From Bacillota bacterium (GTDB taxonomy: Bacteria > Bacillota > Clostridia > Lachnospirales > Bianqueaceae): DNA of 52,052 nucleotides. Location of the stretch: assembly GCA_017441925.1 (NCBI GenBank), contig JAFRUE010000013.1, positions 1-52,052 on the forward strand, written 5' to 3'. How positions within the stretch are numbered: the first letter of the stretch is position 1; every line of letters starts with the position of its first letter. Below the pieces are notes generated by a model that was not told the origin of the DNA, ran no database searches, and saw only the letters and a list, made by a program, of their open reading frames with translations. The translations under genes were made by a program, and so were the position numbers. This document shows, in pieces, positions 26,702 through 35,510 of the stretch.

Positions 26702-26722
26702 GATTTCAATATGGAGGCAGCA

Positions 26723-27136
26723 ATGAATACCCATTCCAAATATAAAACGAAACAGAAAGACATTCTGATCAATTATCTGAAGACGGTCCCGGGAGTTCAT
26801 ATCACGGCCAGAGAGGTATGTTCGTATTTTGCCGGACAGGGCGCGTCCATCAGCCAGGCTACGGTCTACCGTCATCTGGAGGAGCTTGTGGACGAAGGGA
26901 TAGTCAGCAAATATACTGTCGACGGCAACACCTCGGCCTGTTTTGAATATATGGGGACAGAAGCTCATGTGCATGCGGAGGTATGTTATCACTGCAAATG
27001 TGTAAAATGCGGGAAACTGATCCATCTGCATTGTGACGAGGTCGGCTCGCTGCAGAATCATCTGCTGGCGGAGCACAGTTTCAAAATGGATCCGCAACGG
27101 ACCGTTTTCTATGGCCTGTGCGGGGACTGTATCTGA
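26723..27136 (+). CDS. Fur family metal-responsive repressor (probably Zur-like)
   Basis: A 137-residue regulator. The N-terminal winged helix contains ISQATVYRHLEELVDEGIV, the DNA-recognition part of Fur proteins. The C-terminal domain has HVHAEVCYHC, CVKCG and a final CGDC, i.e. the two CxxC motifs of the structural zinc site plus extra Cys in CYHCKCVKC. I chose the ATG at 26723, just after GGAGG, over an in-frame ATG at 26711. Its genes downstream are a metal-type ABC ATPase and permease, hence a Zur-like role is most likely. It probably represses itself through the box at 26687-26701. Fur, Zur and Mur cannot be separated with certainty by eye. Confidence 0.85.
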   Translation: MNTHSKYKTKQKDILINYLKTVPGVHITAREVCSYFAGQGASISQATVYRHLEELVDEGIVSKYTVDGNTSACFEYMGTEAHVHAEVCYHCKCVKCGKLIHLHCDEVGSLQNHLLAEHSFKMDPQRTVFYGLCGDCI

Positions 27137-27150
27137 CGGGAGGATCTGAC

Positions 27151-27921
27151 ATGGCTTTACTGACCGCACGGAATCTGTCGCTCGGCTACGATGGACAGAC
27201 TATCGTGGAGGGGCTGAATTTCACTGTGAACGCAGGGGACTATCTCTGCATCGTGGGTGAGAACGGTTCCGGCAAAACGACATTGATGAAGACGATCCTC
27301 CGCCTGCAGGAGCCGCTTGGAGGAGAGATCGTGATCGGTGGTGGGCTGAAACGCAGCGAGATCGGCTATCTGCCGCAGCAGACCATCGTTCAGAAGGATT
27401 TCCCGGCATCCGTCAGAGAGATCGTCCTCTCCGGATGCCTGAGCCGCAGCGGGCTGAGACCGTTTTATAATAAAGAGGAGAAACGTCTTGCGGAGGAGAA
27501 TATGCGGCGAACGGACATCCTGCCGCTTGCGGACCGCTGTTACAGGGATCTGTCAGGCGGACAGCAGCAGAGAGTGCTCCTCGCGCGGGCGCTTTGTGCC
27601 ACGCGCAGGATCCTGCTGCTTGACGAGCCGGCGGCCAGTCTTGATCCGATCGTCACGGCTGAGATGTACAGCCTGATTTCCGGACTGAATAAGGAAGGAA
27701 TCACGATCATCATGATCTCTCATGATATCACGGCAGCCGTCACGTACGCGGACCATATCCTGCATATCGGGAAAGAGATCTTTTTCGGGACAAAAGAGGA
27801 ATATCTTGAAAGCTCCGCGGGCAGATTCTTCCTGCAGGAGAAACCTGTCGGGTCCGGAGAGACCGATGCAGCCGTGCAGTCCGGAGAGGCCAGTCAGGAA
27901 GGAGGCGGAGAAAATGTTTGA
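27151..27921 (+). CDS. Metal ABC transporter ATP-binding protein (ZnuC/AdcC type)
   Basis: A 256-residue single ATPase: Walker A GENGSGKTT, signature LSGGQQQR, Walker B ILLLDEPAASLD, then the H-loop His in SHD. The segment IGYLPQQT and overall length fit ZnuC/MntB-type importers of zinc or manganese. The extra tail of about 25 residues (ETDAAVQSGEASQEG) is not needed for the fold. I chose the ATG at 27151, preceded by GGGAGGA, over an upstream in-frame start inside the repressor gene. It overlaps the permease gene by 8 bases, a sign of translational coupling. A substrate-binding protein is not encoded nearby. Confidence 0.87.
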   Translation: MALLTARNLSLGYDGQTIVEGLNFTVNAGDYLCIVGENGSGKTTLMKTILRLQEPLGGEIVIGGGLKRSEIGYLPQQTIVQKDFPASVREIVLSGCLSRSGLRPFYNKEEKRLAEENMRRTDILPLADRCYRDLSGGQQQRVLLARALCATRRILLLDEPAASLDPIVTAEMYSLISGLNKEGITIIMISHDITAAVTYADHILHIGKEIFFGTKEEYLESSAGRFFLQEKPVGSGETDAAVQSGEASQEGGGENV

Positions 27922-28750
27922 GAAACTCGCTCTGTATCTGCAGTATCCTTTTGTCCGCTACGCGCTGATCGTCGGCGTACTGATCGCGCTTTGTTCTTCA
28001 CTGCTCGGCGTAACGCTCGTGCTGAAGCGCTTTTCCTTTATCGGAGACGGACTGAGCCACGTTGCGTTCGGCGCGATCGCGATCGCCGCGGTGCTGAATC
28101 TGACCAATGAAATGCTGCTTGTCCTGCCTGTCACGATCGTAAGCGCGGTTCTGCTGCTGCGGACGGGACAGAATACCCGGATCAAAGGGGACGCGGCCAT
28201 CGCGATGATCTCAGTAGCTGCGCTCGCATTCGGTTATCTGCTCATGAATCTGTTTTCGACGTCGCCGAATCTGTCGGGGGATGTCTGCAGTACCCTGTTC
28301 GGTTCCACGTCGATCCTGACGCTGACCTCGCGGGAAGTCTGGCTGTGCATCGGACTGTCCCTCGCCGTGATGGCGATATTTGTTGTATTCTATAACAAAA
28401 TCTTTGCGGTGACATTTGACGAGAGTTTTGCAAAAGCATCGGGGATCCGGGTAGAGGCGTACAATCTGCTGATCGCGGTGGTCATCGCAGTGATCATCGT
28501 ACTGGCCATGAACCTGGTCGGATCACTCCTGATCTCCGCACTGGTGATCTTCCCGGCGCTGTCGGCGATGCGGCTTTTCCGTAGCTTCCGGTCTGTCACG
28601 ATTTGCTCAGCCGTTCTCTCCGTCTGCTGCGCGCTGATCGGTATCATCGTATCGATTCTTGCAGGAACGCCGGTCGGATCCACGATTGTGGTAGTTGATG
28701 CGCTGGCATTTGCGGCCTGCTGGATCATCGGAACCATGCGTCGCGGATAA
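27914..28750 (+). CDS. Metal ABC transporter permease (ZnuB type)
   Basis: A 278-residue membrane protein with about eight to nine helices, matching the ABC-3 family (PF00950). Family segments include FSFIGDGLSHVAFGA near residue 45, KASGIRVEAYNLL, and the conserved NLVGSLLISALVIFPALSAM. It moves zinc or manganese across the membrane with the preceding ATPase. The ATG at 27914 follows AAGGAGG. The binding lipoprotein (ZnuA) that normally completes the system is missing; the lipoprotein gene that follows is unrelated in sequence, so the partner must be elsewhere. Confidence 0.9.
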   Translation: MFEKLALYLQYPFVRYALIVGVLIALCSSLLGVTLVLKRFSFIGDGLSHVAFGAIAIAAVLNLTNEMLLVLPVTIVSAVLLLRTGQNTRIKGDAAIAMISVAALAFGYLLMNLFSTSPNLSGDVCSTLFGSTSILTLTSREVWLCIGLSLAVMAIFVVFYNKIFAVTFDESFAKASGIRVEAYNLLIAVVIAVIIVLAMNLVGSLLISALVIFPALSAMRLFRSFRSVTICSAVLSVCCALIGIIVSILAGTPVGSTIVVVDALAFAACWIIGTMRRG

Positions 28751-28760
28751 GCGGGAAGAC

Positions 28761-28789
28761 TTGTAAAGCCATAAAGGCTATGATATGAT
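28761..28789 (+). promoter_or_regulatory. Candidate promoter of the lipoprotein/lgt-like operon
   Basis: TTGTAA (28761-28766), 17-base spacer, TATGAT (28784-28789), about 70 bp before the lipoprotein start. No terminator is seen between the permease stop and this site, so read-through from the metal operon is possible. Confidence 0.6.
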
Positions 28790-28858
28790 ATAAACAGAGT
28801 TCTTACTTAACAGAAAAAAGCATGATATGTTTACAATATGAAACACAGGAGGGGCGAT

Positions 28859-31315
28859 ATGAAAGAGTATGTGAGTGCTTTCGGGAAAATCATAAGAAAA
28901 CGGGGCAGGAGTATTCTTGGCCTCGTTTTGATTCTGTGCCTTCTGGCGGGCTGCGTCAGCACTCCGGCCGGAAAAGAAGGCTCTTCCTCGCAGAATGTAT
29001 CCGGCAGTACGGCCTCTGCGGACAGCAGCAAGAGCGGTTCCGGCAAGTCCGAATCCACAGGAAAAGCCGAGTCTTCAGAGAAAGCCGAGTCTGCAGTGGA
29101 ATCTGAAGCGGAATCTGCCGTAGATTCTGAAAAAGCCGAAAGCTCAGAGCCTGCTCCGCCGGAGGATCCGAAGCTTATGGTTTCAGCAGACAACCTCTCT
29201 GTGACGGATGAGACCGGTGTCAGCCTGGATCTTTCTTATCTGCTTTTTGACTATGACGAGGAGCTGGAAGTCACGGTCGAACCTGCCGGTGTTGAGACCG
29301 CCGAGAACGGCGAATGGCAGATCACGGCATATGATATCGGGATCGGGGATCTTAAGGAACTGGATACCTGGATCGATATCCGTATCCCTTATGCAGGCAC
29401 GTTCTGCAGCAAAGGCGAGGATCCGGCCGAGTGCGTCGGAGCCAAGTATCTGAACGAAGAAACCGGCGAGTGGGAAGACGTCCTGTTTGACGTGGATGCC
29501 GCGGCGAAGGAAGTCATTATCCACACGGATCATCTGTCCATTTACGGGTGTATCGAGGTCGAGAATGCCGGACTGCGGAGCGCCTATATCACACGGGTGG
29601 ATTCTTTTGACCTGAATATGTCAGCCGAGAGGATCGATCTTGAGAAATGTACCGCAGCTCTTGCGGAATACGCCACGAGCGGTGCGTCCAGCGAGGAATG
29701 CTTTAAACTCGGCGAGCTGGCTCTGACAGACGTTTTCCAGGAGATCGCGAACGCGGTCAGCAAGGTCAACGATACAGGCACCGCGCTGCAGCTCTCGGAT
29801 CTGTTCTTCTTCACTGAGAAATACGCGTCCTTCAACGAAGGCTTCTGGAAGAAGATGGGCAACGTCGGGCTTGCCTGCGGAGCGATCAATCTGGGGCTTG
29901 AGATCATGAAGTCCGACAAGACGCCGGGAGATATCCTGACGATTTATAAAGACGCGGGATTGTATGCGCTCGGCATCGCCGGCGATACCGCCATGGGAAT
30001 CAGTCTGGTCGGCGTTTCCCTGATCGATAAGACGATCAACGAATTCGGCAAGGCGGCACAGGGATACGTGGCCGAGAGAATCAACAACATCTATCTCTAC
30101 TATAATGACAGCTTCCCCGGCGGCGTTGATTACAATACGAATCACGTCGCACGCACTTCCAAAGAATGGCGCAACATCGTCGCCAAGGCCGTACAGGATT
30201 CCAAAGGCGACGAGACGGTCTTTAAGACGATCATTGAAAATGAGATCGACACGTACGCACGCAAGTTCTGGAACGAACCTGAGTCGGTCGCATGGCAGAT
30301 CCAGACTGATTTTGCCGAGCATTTCTCAGGCGGACGGCTCGGGACCGTCACCGCAGACCAGAAGGACGAACTGATCGCCAGCTATAAGCAGCGCATGTAT
30401 CAGAGGCTGTCCGGCGCCATACTCAAGGAGATGGAGAAGGATTATCAGCGCAGGGTACAGGCGAGGCTGCTTAAGAATATGAACGAGGTCAAGGCGGAGC
30501 TTAACAGCGAAATAACCTTCAAGATCAGTGAAGATATGGAGGGTAAGGAGAAGCCGGCTCTGGCCGGTTATCAGATCCGTTTCTCCAAGCTGAGCAATCT
30601 GGCCGGCACGAAGGAAGCTGTCAAGACGTGGACGGCGACGCTTGGCAAGGACGGAACGGTCAGCCTGAAGGCAACGGTGATCGGCTATATCCTCGCGGGA
30701 CTGCCTGACCATATTGACGTCTATGAGCCGAAAGCGAATCTCGACAAAGACAAACCGGTTCTCTCGGTCAGGTTTACATTTAAGTATCCGACGGCGAATA
30801 TCATCCTTAAGGGGGCGGAGTATCCTACACTTGAGGAGATCGCCGGCTACTATGCGGACGGACTTGCCACGGTTACCGAAGTCGGTCCGCCGGAGGTCCT
30901 TGAAGCCATGAAGGCTGCGGCAGCGGCTCAGAAAGAAGATGATGACGAAGGCTGTGATTTTGACCTGTCACAGCTGATCGGACAGTCCGGAGAGGTGCCG
31001 TTCTCGATCGTTCAGATCGGACCGGATACCGCCAACATGGTTCCGGAAGACGCGGATGCAGACGAAGAGGAGTTCGATATCACCGCGCAGGTCTTCACCT
31101 ATGATGAAGAGACCGGGATTCTCAAAATGGAAGATGCCGTTACGGAAGAAGGTATCGCGTCGATCTCATTCCAGTGTACGTATACGGACGCGAAAAAGAC
31201 CGGTATTACGCTGAAAGGTACACTTAGGGAGGAGTTTACGGATAGTGAAACAGCGGGTCTGTACATCGTCGCGAAGCTAACGGCTACGAAGCCTCTTGAA
31301 GAAAGCGGCGGCTGA
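28859..31315 (+). CDS. Large lipoprotein of unknown function
   Basis: An 818-residue protein I do not recognise. Signal peptide with lipobox LLAGC (Cys32) is followed by a low-complexity Ser/Glu/Lys linker (about 38-100, with repeated KAESS and ESEAES) that would hold the rest away from the membrane. Residues about 105-225 look beta-rich, about 235-470 alpha-helical with Gly-rich small helices (GIAGDTAMGISLVGVSL), about 480-560 charged helices, and the last 250 beta-rich again with an acidic stretch (EDADADEEE). ATG 28859 follows AGGAGG; an in-frame ATG at 28838 lacks a site. Its stop overlaps the start of an Lgt-like gene (TGATG), so the two are coupled. Confidence 0.75.
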   Translation: MKEYVSAFGKIIRKRGRSILGLVLILCLLAGCVSTPAGKEGSSSQNVSGSTASADSSKSGSGKSESTGKAESSEKAESAVESEAESAVDSEKAESSEPAPPEDPKLMVSADNLSVTDETGVSLDLSYLLFDYDEELEVTVEPAGVETAENGEWQITAYDIGIGDLKELDTWIDIRIPYAGTFCSKGEDPAECVGAKYLNEETGEWEDVLFDVDAAAKEVIIHTDHLSIYGCIEVENAGLRSAYITRVDSFDLNMSAERIDLEKCTAALAEYATSGASSEECFKLGELALTDVFQEIANAVSKVNDTGTALQLSDLFFFTEKYASFNEGFWKKMGNVGLACGAINLGLEIMKSDKTPGDILTIYKDAGLYALGIAGDTAMGISLVGVSLIDKTINEFGKAAQGYVAERINNIYLYYNDSFPGGVDYNTNHVARTSKEWRNIVAKAVQDSKGDETVFKTIIENEIDTYARKFWNEPESVAWQIQTDFAEHFSGGRLGTVTADQKDELIASYKQRMYQRLSGAILKEMEKDYQRRVQARLLKNMNEVKAELNSEITFKISEDMEGKEKPALAGYQIRFSKLSNLAGTKEAVKTWTATLGKDGTVSLKATVIGYILAGLPDHIDVYEPKANLDKDKPVLSVRFTFKYPTANIILKGAEYPTLEEIAGYYADGLATVTEVGPPEVLEAMKAAAAAQKEDDDEGCDFDLSQLIGQSGEVPFSIVQIGPDTANMVPEDADADEEEFDITAQVFTYDEETGILKMEDAVTEEGIASISFQCTYTDAKKTGITLKGTLREEFTDSETAGLYIVAKLTATKPLEESGG

Positions 31316-32076
31316 TGTATCCCGTCATCAACCTTTTCGGATGGACGGTCAAGTCCTATACATTGTTCGCGGCGATCGCAGCACTGACCGGTATGATCCT
31401 GGCTTACAGGGCGATGAGAGGCCTCCGGCGGACACAGAGGATCCTGCTGCTTATGGCAGTCAGTATCGTATATTTGCTTGAGGCGCGGCTGTGGAATGTC
31501 GCGGTCAACCCGGACTCATTCGGTCCGGACCGTCCCTGGTATGTCCTGAGAATGACGGGCTTCTCGCTGTACGGTGGGCTTGCGGGAGCGGTTCTTGCCG
31601 TATTCCTGTATTCGCGGATATCCGGGAACAGACTGAGCCTCATTCTGGACGCTTTTGTCGTACCGTTCGGCGTAGCCTTTTGCATCTCACGGATCGGATG
31701 TTTCCTGAACGGATGCTGCGGCGGGATCAGGACAGATCTGCCGTGGGGAGTCGTTTTCCCGACAGGAATAGAGATCCGTACAGCTCTGATAACCTTAAAA
31801 AGCCCGCATGTGCATCCGACACAGATCTATGAACTGATTGCGGCGCTTGCAGGGCTGCCGCTGTGCCTGTATCTTGCAAAACGCTGCAAGGCAGGGGACG
31901 GAGGCCTTTTCAGCCTGTACGGGGCGTGGTTCTGCCTGATGAGACTGGCGATCCTGCCGCTGCGCGCGCTGCCGTATGCCGAGGTCATTACTAAAATCGT
32001 TTATCCGGCTGTTTACGCGGCTCTGGCAGCACTGGGACTGGTGCTTTTCATCCGGTCGCGCAGGCAGAAAAACTGA
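31315..32076 (+). CDS. Lgt-like prolipoprotein diacylglyceryl transferase
   Basis: A 253-residue membrane protein with about seven helices. It has the Lgt signature in the form SRIGCFLNGCCGG (usual GRxGNFxNxE-like), GFSLYGGLAG for the HGGL region, and HPTQIYE near residue 165. Lgt adds diacylglycerol to the lipobox Cys. The NGCC variant marks a Lgt-like branch often found as a second copy. The start codon overlaps the stop of the lipoprotein gene, with no ribosome site of its own besides the coupled end. A special partnership with that lipoprotein is tempting, but it may simply be a general enzyme. A GH95-like gene follows 21 bp later. Confidence 0.82.
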   Translation: MYPVINLFGWTVKSYTLFAAIAALTGMILAYRAMRGLRRTQRILLLMAVSIVYLLEARLWNVAVNPDSFGPDRPWYVLRMTGFSLYGGLAGAVLAVFLYSRISGNRLSLILDAFVVPFGVAFCISRIGCFLNGCCGGIRTDLPWGVVFPTGIEIRTALITLKSPHVHPTQIYELIAALAGLPLCLYLAKRCKAGDGGLFSLYGAWFCLMRLAILPLRALPYAEVITKIVYPAVYAALAALGLVLFIRSRRQKN

Positions 32077-32097
32077 ATCAGAGGAGTTATATCTATA

Positions 32098-34509
32098 ATG
32101 GACAGATTATCCTATGTAACCGGCCGGTACGGCCTGTGGGACGCACCGCCGCGTATGGTGCCGGCAGGCGCGAGCGACGTCTCGGGAAACGGCCGGTGGC
32201 GTATCTGGGAGTTTGCCGGGACAAAGATCGATGCCCCGGTTCTTGGGAACGGAGATCTCCTGGCGGCTTTTGCCGGGCCATCGCGTTATCCGCAGTTCTG
32301 GCTGACTACGAACGATTTCTGGCAGATGGAGTCCAACCCGAACTATGAGTTCTTCCATGACAATGCGGTCGCGAAGCGCGATCCGCCGGTCGCGATGGGA
32401 AGCCCCAGGCCGCTCGGACGAATCGTTTTCGATATTCCGGAGTATGAAAATGCTGCGTATGAGGTGCGTCAGGAGTACCTGACGGCAGATACGAAAGCCT
32501 GTCTGACCGCGGATGACGGCAGCCGCCTGACGATCCGTAGCTGGGTCGCCGCGACGGAGAATGAACTGATCATCGAATTCACGTCGACAAAACGCTGCGA
32601 GCTATCGTATGAGTTCTTCTTCCCGAATGAGCTGGGCAAGGGGTGCGATGTCGGAGTCGACTGCATGGGCGACTGCGAAGACGACGAGATGCTGGTGGGC
32701 ACATTTAAGGGACTTATCGGCGGACGCCCGCTGCAGGTCCGCAATACCGCGAAAAGTCTGATATGGGGTTACAGAGAATTCTCCGATCATGTGGACGTGC
32801 CGACAAAATGCGCGTTCGGCGCGCGGATGCTGGACGCTTCATCGACAACGGTCACATTGGAGCCGGACCGGAAATACACATTTGTGGTTGCGGTGAGAAG
32901 CTGGGCCAAAACGGCCCGCCCAATGGAATACGCACGTTCCCGCGCGCGGTGGATCACGGAAAACGACATCAGGATCCTCAGAGAACTGCATGTGAAGTGG
33001 TGGGAGGATTTCTGGGCCGTATCGGGTGTGGAATTTGACGATGAGCTTCTCATGCGGGCTTACTGTACATCTCAGTACATGCTGGCCAGCGTCTCCCGGG
33101 ATCCGGAATATCCGCCGAATATACTGGGAATTTCGACCTATGACAGGATGGCATGGAACGGCAACTATAAGATCAATTACAACCATCAGACGCCCTATCT
33201 CGGGCTGCTTGCCTCCGGGCATTTCGCACAGGCGGATCCCCATGACGCGCCCTATCTGGCAATGATGGACATTGCCCGTGAGATGAGTCTGAGGCTGCTG
33301 GATCACGAGGGGACATATCTGCCGCTCGGACTCGGTCCCAAAGGGATGGTGAGCGAAGCCCTGCTCCTGCATATGAAGTCGCAGGGCGTTCACGGCGCTC
33401 TGAATATGCTGATGCGCTGGCGGTTGTCCGTGGACAGGGAATATCTGATGAAAGTCTATCCGTATCTGCTTACGGTCGCGGAGTTCTGGGAGCAGGACCT
33501 TGTGGAGCGGGACGGAGTGCTGCACGTTGTGGCGGACGGAATGCACGAGCGCACGACACAGAATATCATAGACGACGGAGTGCCGGAGGATCCGACAAAT
33601 ACGCTCGGATATCTGCGTACTTTCTTCAGCGAAATGCAGAATGCGGCGAAGTCCCTGGGCCTGAGCGCGGAGAAACTGCCTGTCTGGCAGAGCATTCTGG
33701 ACCGCCTGGCTCCGTATAAGGTGGGACGGATCAGTGAGATCAGCGATAATCCCACACTCTGGAACGAAGGGCAGGCTTCGCTGGAAGAACTGCTGTCCGA
33801 CGAGGTCCGCAGCCTCCCTGTGTTTTTCAACGAAACGAAAGGCAATGCCTGGTCGCTGCATTTCCCGGCAAATATCATGCAGATCTATCCGGGCGGCGCA
33901 ATAGGCCTCGGCTCTGATAAAGAGGAACTTGAGATTGCACGCAATACAGTCTATGCGCTGTCCGAAATGGAGCGCGCGTTCCGGAATCCCGCCAGGGAGC
34001 AGGATAAAAACGCGCAGGTCACGGCGCGGGGTGCCTGGAACGCCACGAATCTTGGCGCGCTGTTCTTTGTTGCGGCTGTACGTGTCGGATTTGATCCGGA
34101 AATGATCCTTTACGAACTGCATCGCAAGATCGAGCTTTATGGCCTGCCAAACGGCTATCTGAACAATAATCCGCACGGCATCGAGAATCTGTCGGCCGTG
34201 CCCAACACATTGCAGGAGATGATGCTGCTCTCGCACGAAGGAGTGCTGCGCTTCTTCCGCGTTTGGCCAAAGGAAACACATCCTGACGCAAGGTTCTTCG
34301 GGTTAAGAGCTTACGGCGGCTTTATCGTGGACGCGGAGCTTAAGAGCGGGGAAGTGGCCTGTATCCGGATCCTGAGCACTGCGGGCGGGAAGCTGACGTT
34401 TGAAAATCCCTGGCCGGGCGGAGTATCGGTAGGCGGCCGCGTTCTGGAAGGCCGGACAATCTCCGTCGAAACAGAACCCGGCGAGAAGATCACGATTACG
34501 CAGGCCTGA
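32098..34509 (+). CDS. GH95-like glycoside hydrolase, (alpha/alpha)6 barrel
   Basis: An 803-residue protein without signal peptide. N-terminal about 300 residues are beta-rich (super-sandwich-like), the middle is an alpha/alpha barrel, and the end is a small beta domain. N-Y-N at 360-362 (within KINYNHQTP) lies where GH95 enzymes carry their catalytic Asn pair, and the C-terminal segment SHEGVLRFFRVWPK followed by GLRAYGGFIVDAELKSG is typical for GH95 and relatives. GH95 enzymes cleave alpha-L-fucosides and related sugars by inversion. The sequence is distant, so another alpha/alpha-barrel family is possible. AGAGGAG precedes the ATG. Third gene of the lipoprotein/Lgt operon. Intracellular action would need imported oligosaccharides. 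Confidence 0.7.
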   Translation: MDRLSYVTGRYGLWDAPPRMVPAGASDVSGNGRWRIWEFAGTKIDAPVLGNGDLLAAFAGPSRYPQFWLTTNDFWQMESNPNYEFFHDNAVAKRDPPVAMGSPRPLGRIVFDIPEYENAAYEVRQEYLTADTKACLTADDGSRLTIRSWVAATENELIIEFTSTKRCELSYEFFFPNELGKGCDVGVDCMGDCEDDEMLVGTFKGLIGGRPLQVRNTAKSLIWGYREFSDHVDVPTKCAFGARMLDASSTTVTLEPDRKYTFVVAVRSWAKTARPMEYARSRARWITENDIRILRELHVKWWEDFWAVSGVEFDDELLMRAYCTSQYMLASVSRDPEYPPNILGISTYDRMAWNGNYKINYNHQTPYLGLLASGHFAQADPHDAPYLAMMDIAREMSLRLLDHEGTYLPLGLGPKGMVSEALLLHMKSQGVHGALNMLMRWRLSVDREYLMKVYPYLLTVAEFWEQDLVERDGVLHVVADGMHERTTQNIIDDGVPEDPTNTLGYLRTFFSEMQNAAKSLGLSAEKLPVWQSILDRLAPYKVGRISEISDNPTLWNEGQASLEELLSDEVRSLPVFFNETKGNAWSLHFPANIMQIYPGGAIGLGSDKEELEIARNTVYALSEMERAFRNPAREQDKNAQVTARGAWNATNLGALFFVAAVRVGFDPEMILYELHRKIELYGLPNGYLNNNPHGIENLSAVPNTLQEMMLLSHEGVLRFFRVWPKETHPDARFFGLRAYGGFIVDAELKSGEVACIRILSTAGGKLTFENPWPGGVSVGGRVLEGRTISVETEPGEKITITQA

Positions 34510-34582
34510 TCTTCTGAACAAAAAACAAGGCTTTTCCCTCGTTTTGATCATGCCGGCAGTGCCTCCGGCTGAATTTATGAAA

Positions 34583-34640
34583 AAAAACAGAAATTGTTCA
34601 GTACTTGGCGCCTTCTCTGTACTGAATAATTTCTGTTTTT
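34583..34640. terminator. Bidirectional terminator
   Basis: AAAAACAGAAATT-G-TTCAGTAC (34583-34604) pairs with its complement (34619-34640) around a 14-base loop, with A/T runs at both ends. It stops both the GH95-like gene (plus) and the M55 peptidase gene (minus). Confidence 0.92.
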
Positions 34641-34712
34641 GTATTAAAATTCTGCTCCGAAGCCCGGAGAAAGGCTGTGCGACAAGGCAGTGTTTTTTAT
34701 ATATTGTCCGGT

Positions 34713-35510
34713 TTACAGTACGAAATTCAGCATGCGCAGGACGTCCATCCAGTCGTCGGCTTCGTATTCAACGGATGCCGCGCCGGTCTGCAGGACGCCC
34801 GGATAAGCTGCGGCGCTCTTCGCGCGATAGTGATCCTTGAAGGAGATCTCCACTTTGAAATGGTCCGGCAGCGGGAACATGCAGTCCGCGGCAGGTTTTG
34901 CCATGGCACGGCAGGCGGCTTCGCGGATCAGTCTAAGAGCCTTGTCGGGATGAATGGAGATGCTCCCGCGGCCGCGTCCTTCGCTGACAGCCACGGTCTC
35001 AATATTTGAATTAATGGCATGCATCCAGTCGCAGAGCCCTTTGTCGCCTGTCACAAGCCGCACCGGCACGCCGAGATAGGCAGCGGTCAGGCTGTTGATC
35101 ATCAGCTCCGGAGCGATGAGCCCGTTGATTTTCACATAGTTGTTGCGGGTGTTCATGGTGTGGGAGAGGGGATTGGTATCCATGCCTGCAGCAGAGTGGT
35201 ATCCTGTGAAAAAGACACCGTCATAGCCGCTCTCAAGGCCGGCCATCATGCTCATGACATCAGCGCCCCAGCCGCGGAAAATGCGGATCTCCTCAGGCAG
35301 CATGGCGGGGATCAGGTTGCAGGCGCTGTCGTGAGCGTCCTTGACCAGGATCTCGCTGCAGCCCGCGTCCAGAGCGCCCTGACAGGCTGCGGCAACTTCT
35401 TTGCTCATCTGCTGCTGGAAATAGGCATAGCGGGAATGACCGTTTTCCGTTTCGTCCCAGAGCGTAATACCGGTGGTTCCTTCGATGTCGGCTGAAATAA
35501 AGAGTTTCAT
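34713..35510 (-). CDS. M55 family D-aminopeptidase (DppA-like)
   Basis: A 265-residue zinc peptidase of family M55, known from Bacillus DppA, which removes D-amino acids from the N-terminus of peptides. The metal ligands are visible at matching positions: Asp8 and Glu10 (ADIEG), His60 (DAHDS), His105 (GYHSA) and Glu135; His117 lies in LSHTMN. No signal peptide, so cytoplasmic. AAGGACATAAAGCC lies before the ATG; the first four bases overlap the stop codon of the upstream S58 peptidase gene (ATGA), so translation is coupled. Together they would complete breakdown of D-containing or unusual peptides. Confidence 0.92.
   Translation of the reverse strand: MKLFISADIEGTTGITLWDETENGHSRYAYFQQQMSKEVAAACQGALDAGCSEILVKDAHDSACNLIPAMLPEEIRIFRGWGADVMSMMAGLESGYDGVFFTGYHSAAGMDTNPLSHTMNTRNNYVKINGLIAPELMINSLTAAYLGVPVRLVTGDKGLCDWMHAINSNIETVAVSEGRGRGSISIHPDKALRLIREAACRAMAKPAADCMFPLPDHFKVEISFKDHYRAKSAAAYPGVLQTGAASVEYEADDWMDVLRMLNFVL

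Noticed and set aside
28859..31315. Lipoprotein considered as the missing ZnuA-type binding protein of the metal importer
   Set aside because: It is far too long, has no His-rich loop or ZnuA motifs, and has its own promoter.
32839..34281. Minus-strand frame of 480 codons opposite the GH95-like gene
   Set aside because: Antisense to a gene with clear family features; no motif of its own.
34544..34840. Plus-strand frame of 98 codons
   Set aside because: It runs through a perfect bidirectional terminator and into the antisense of the M55 gene.
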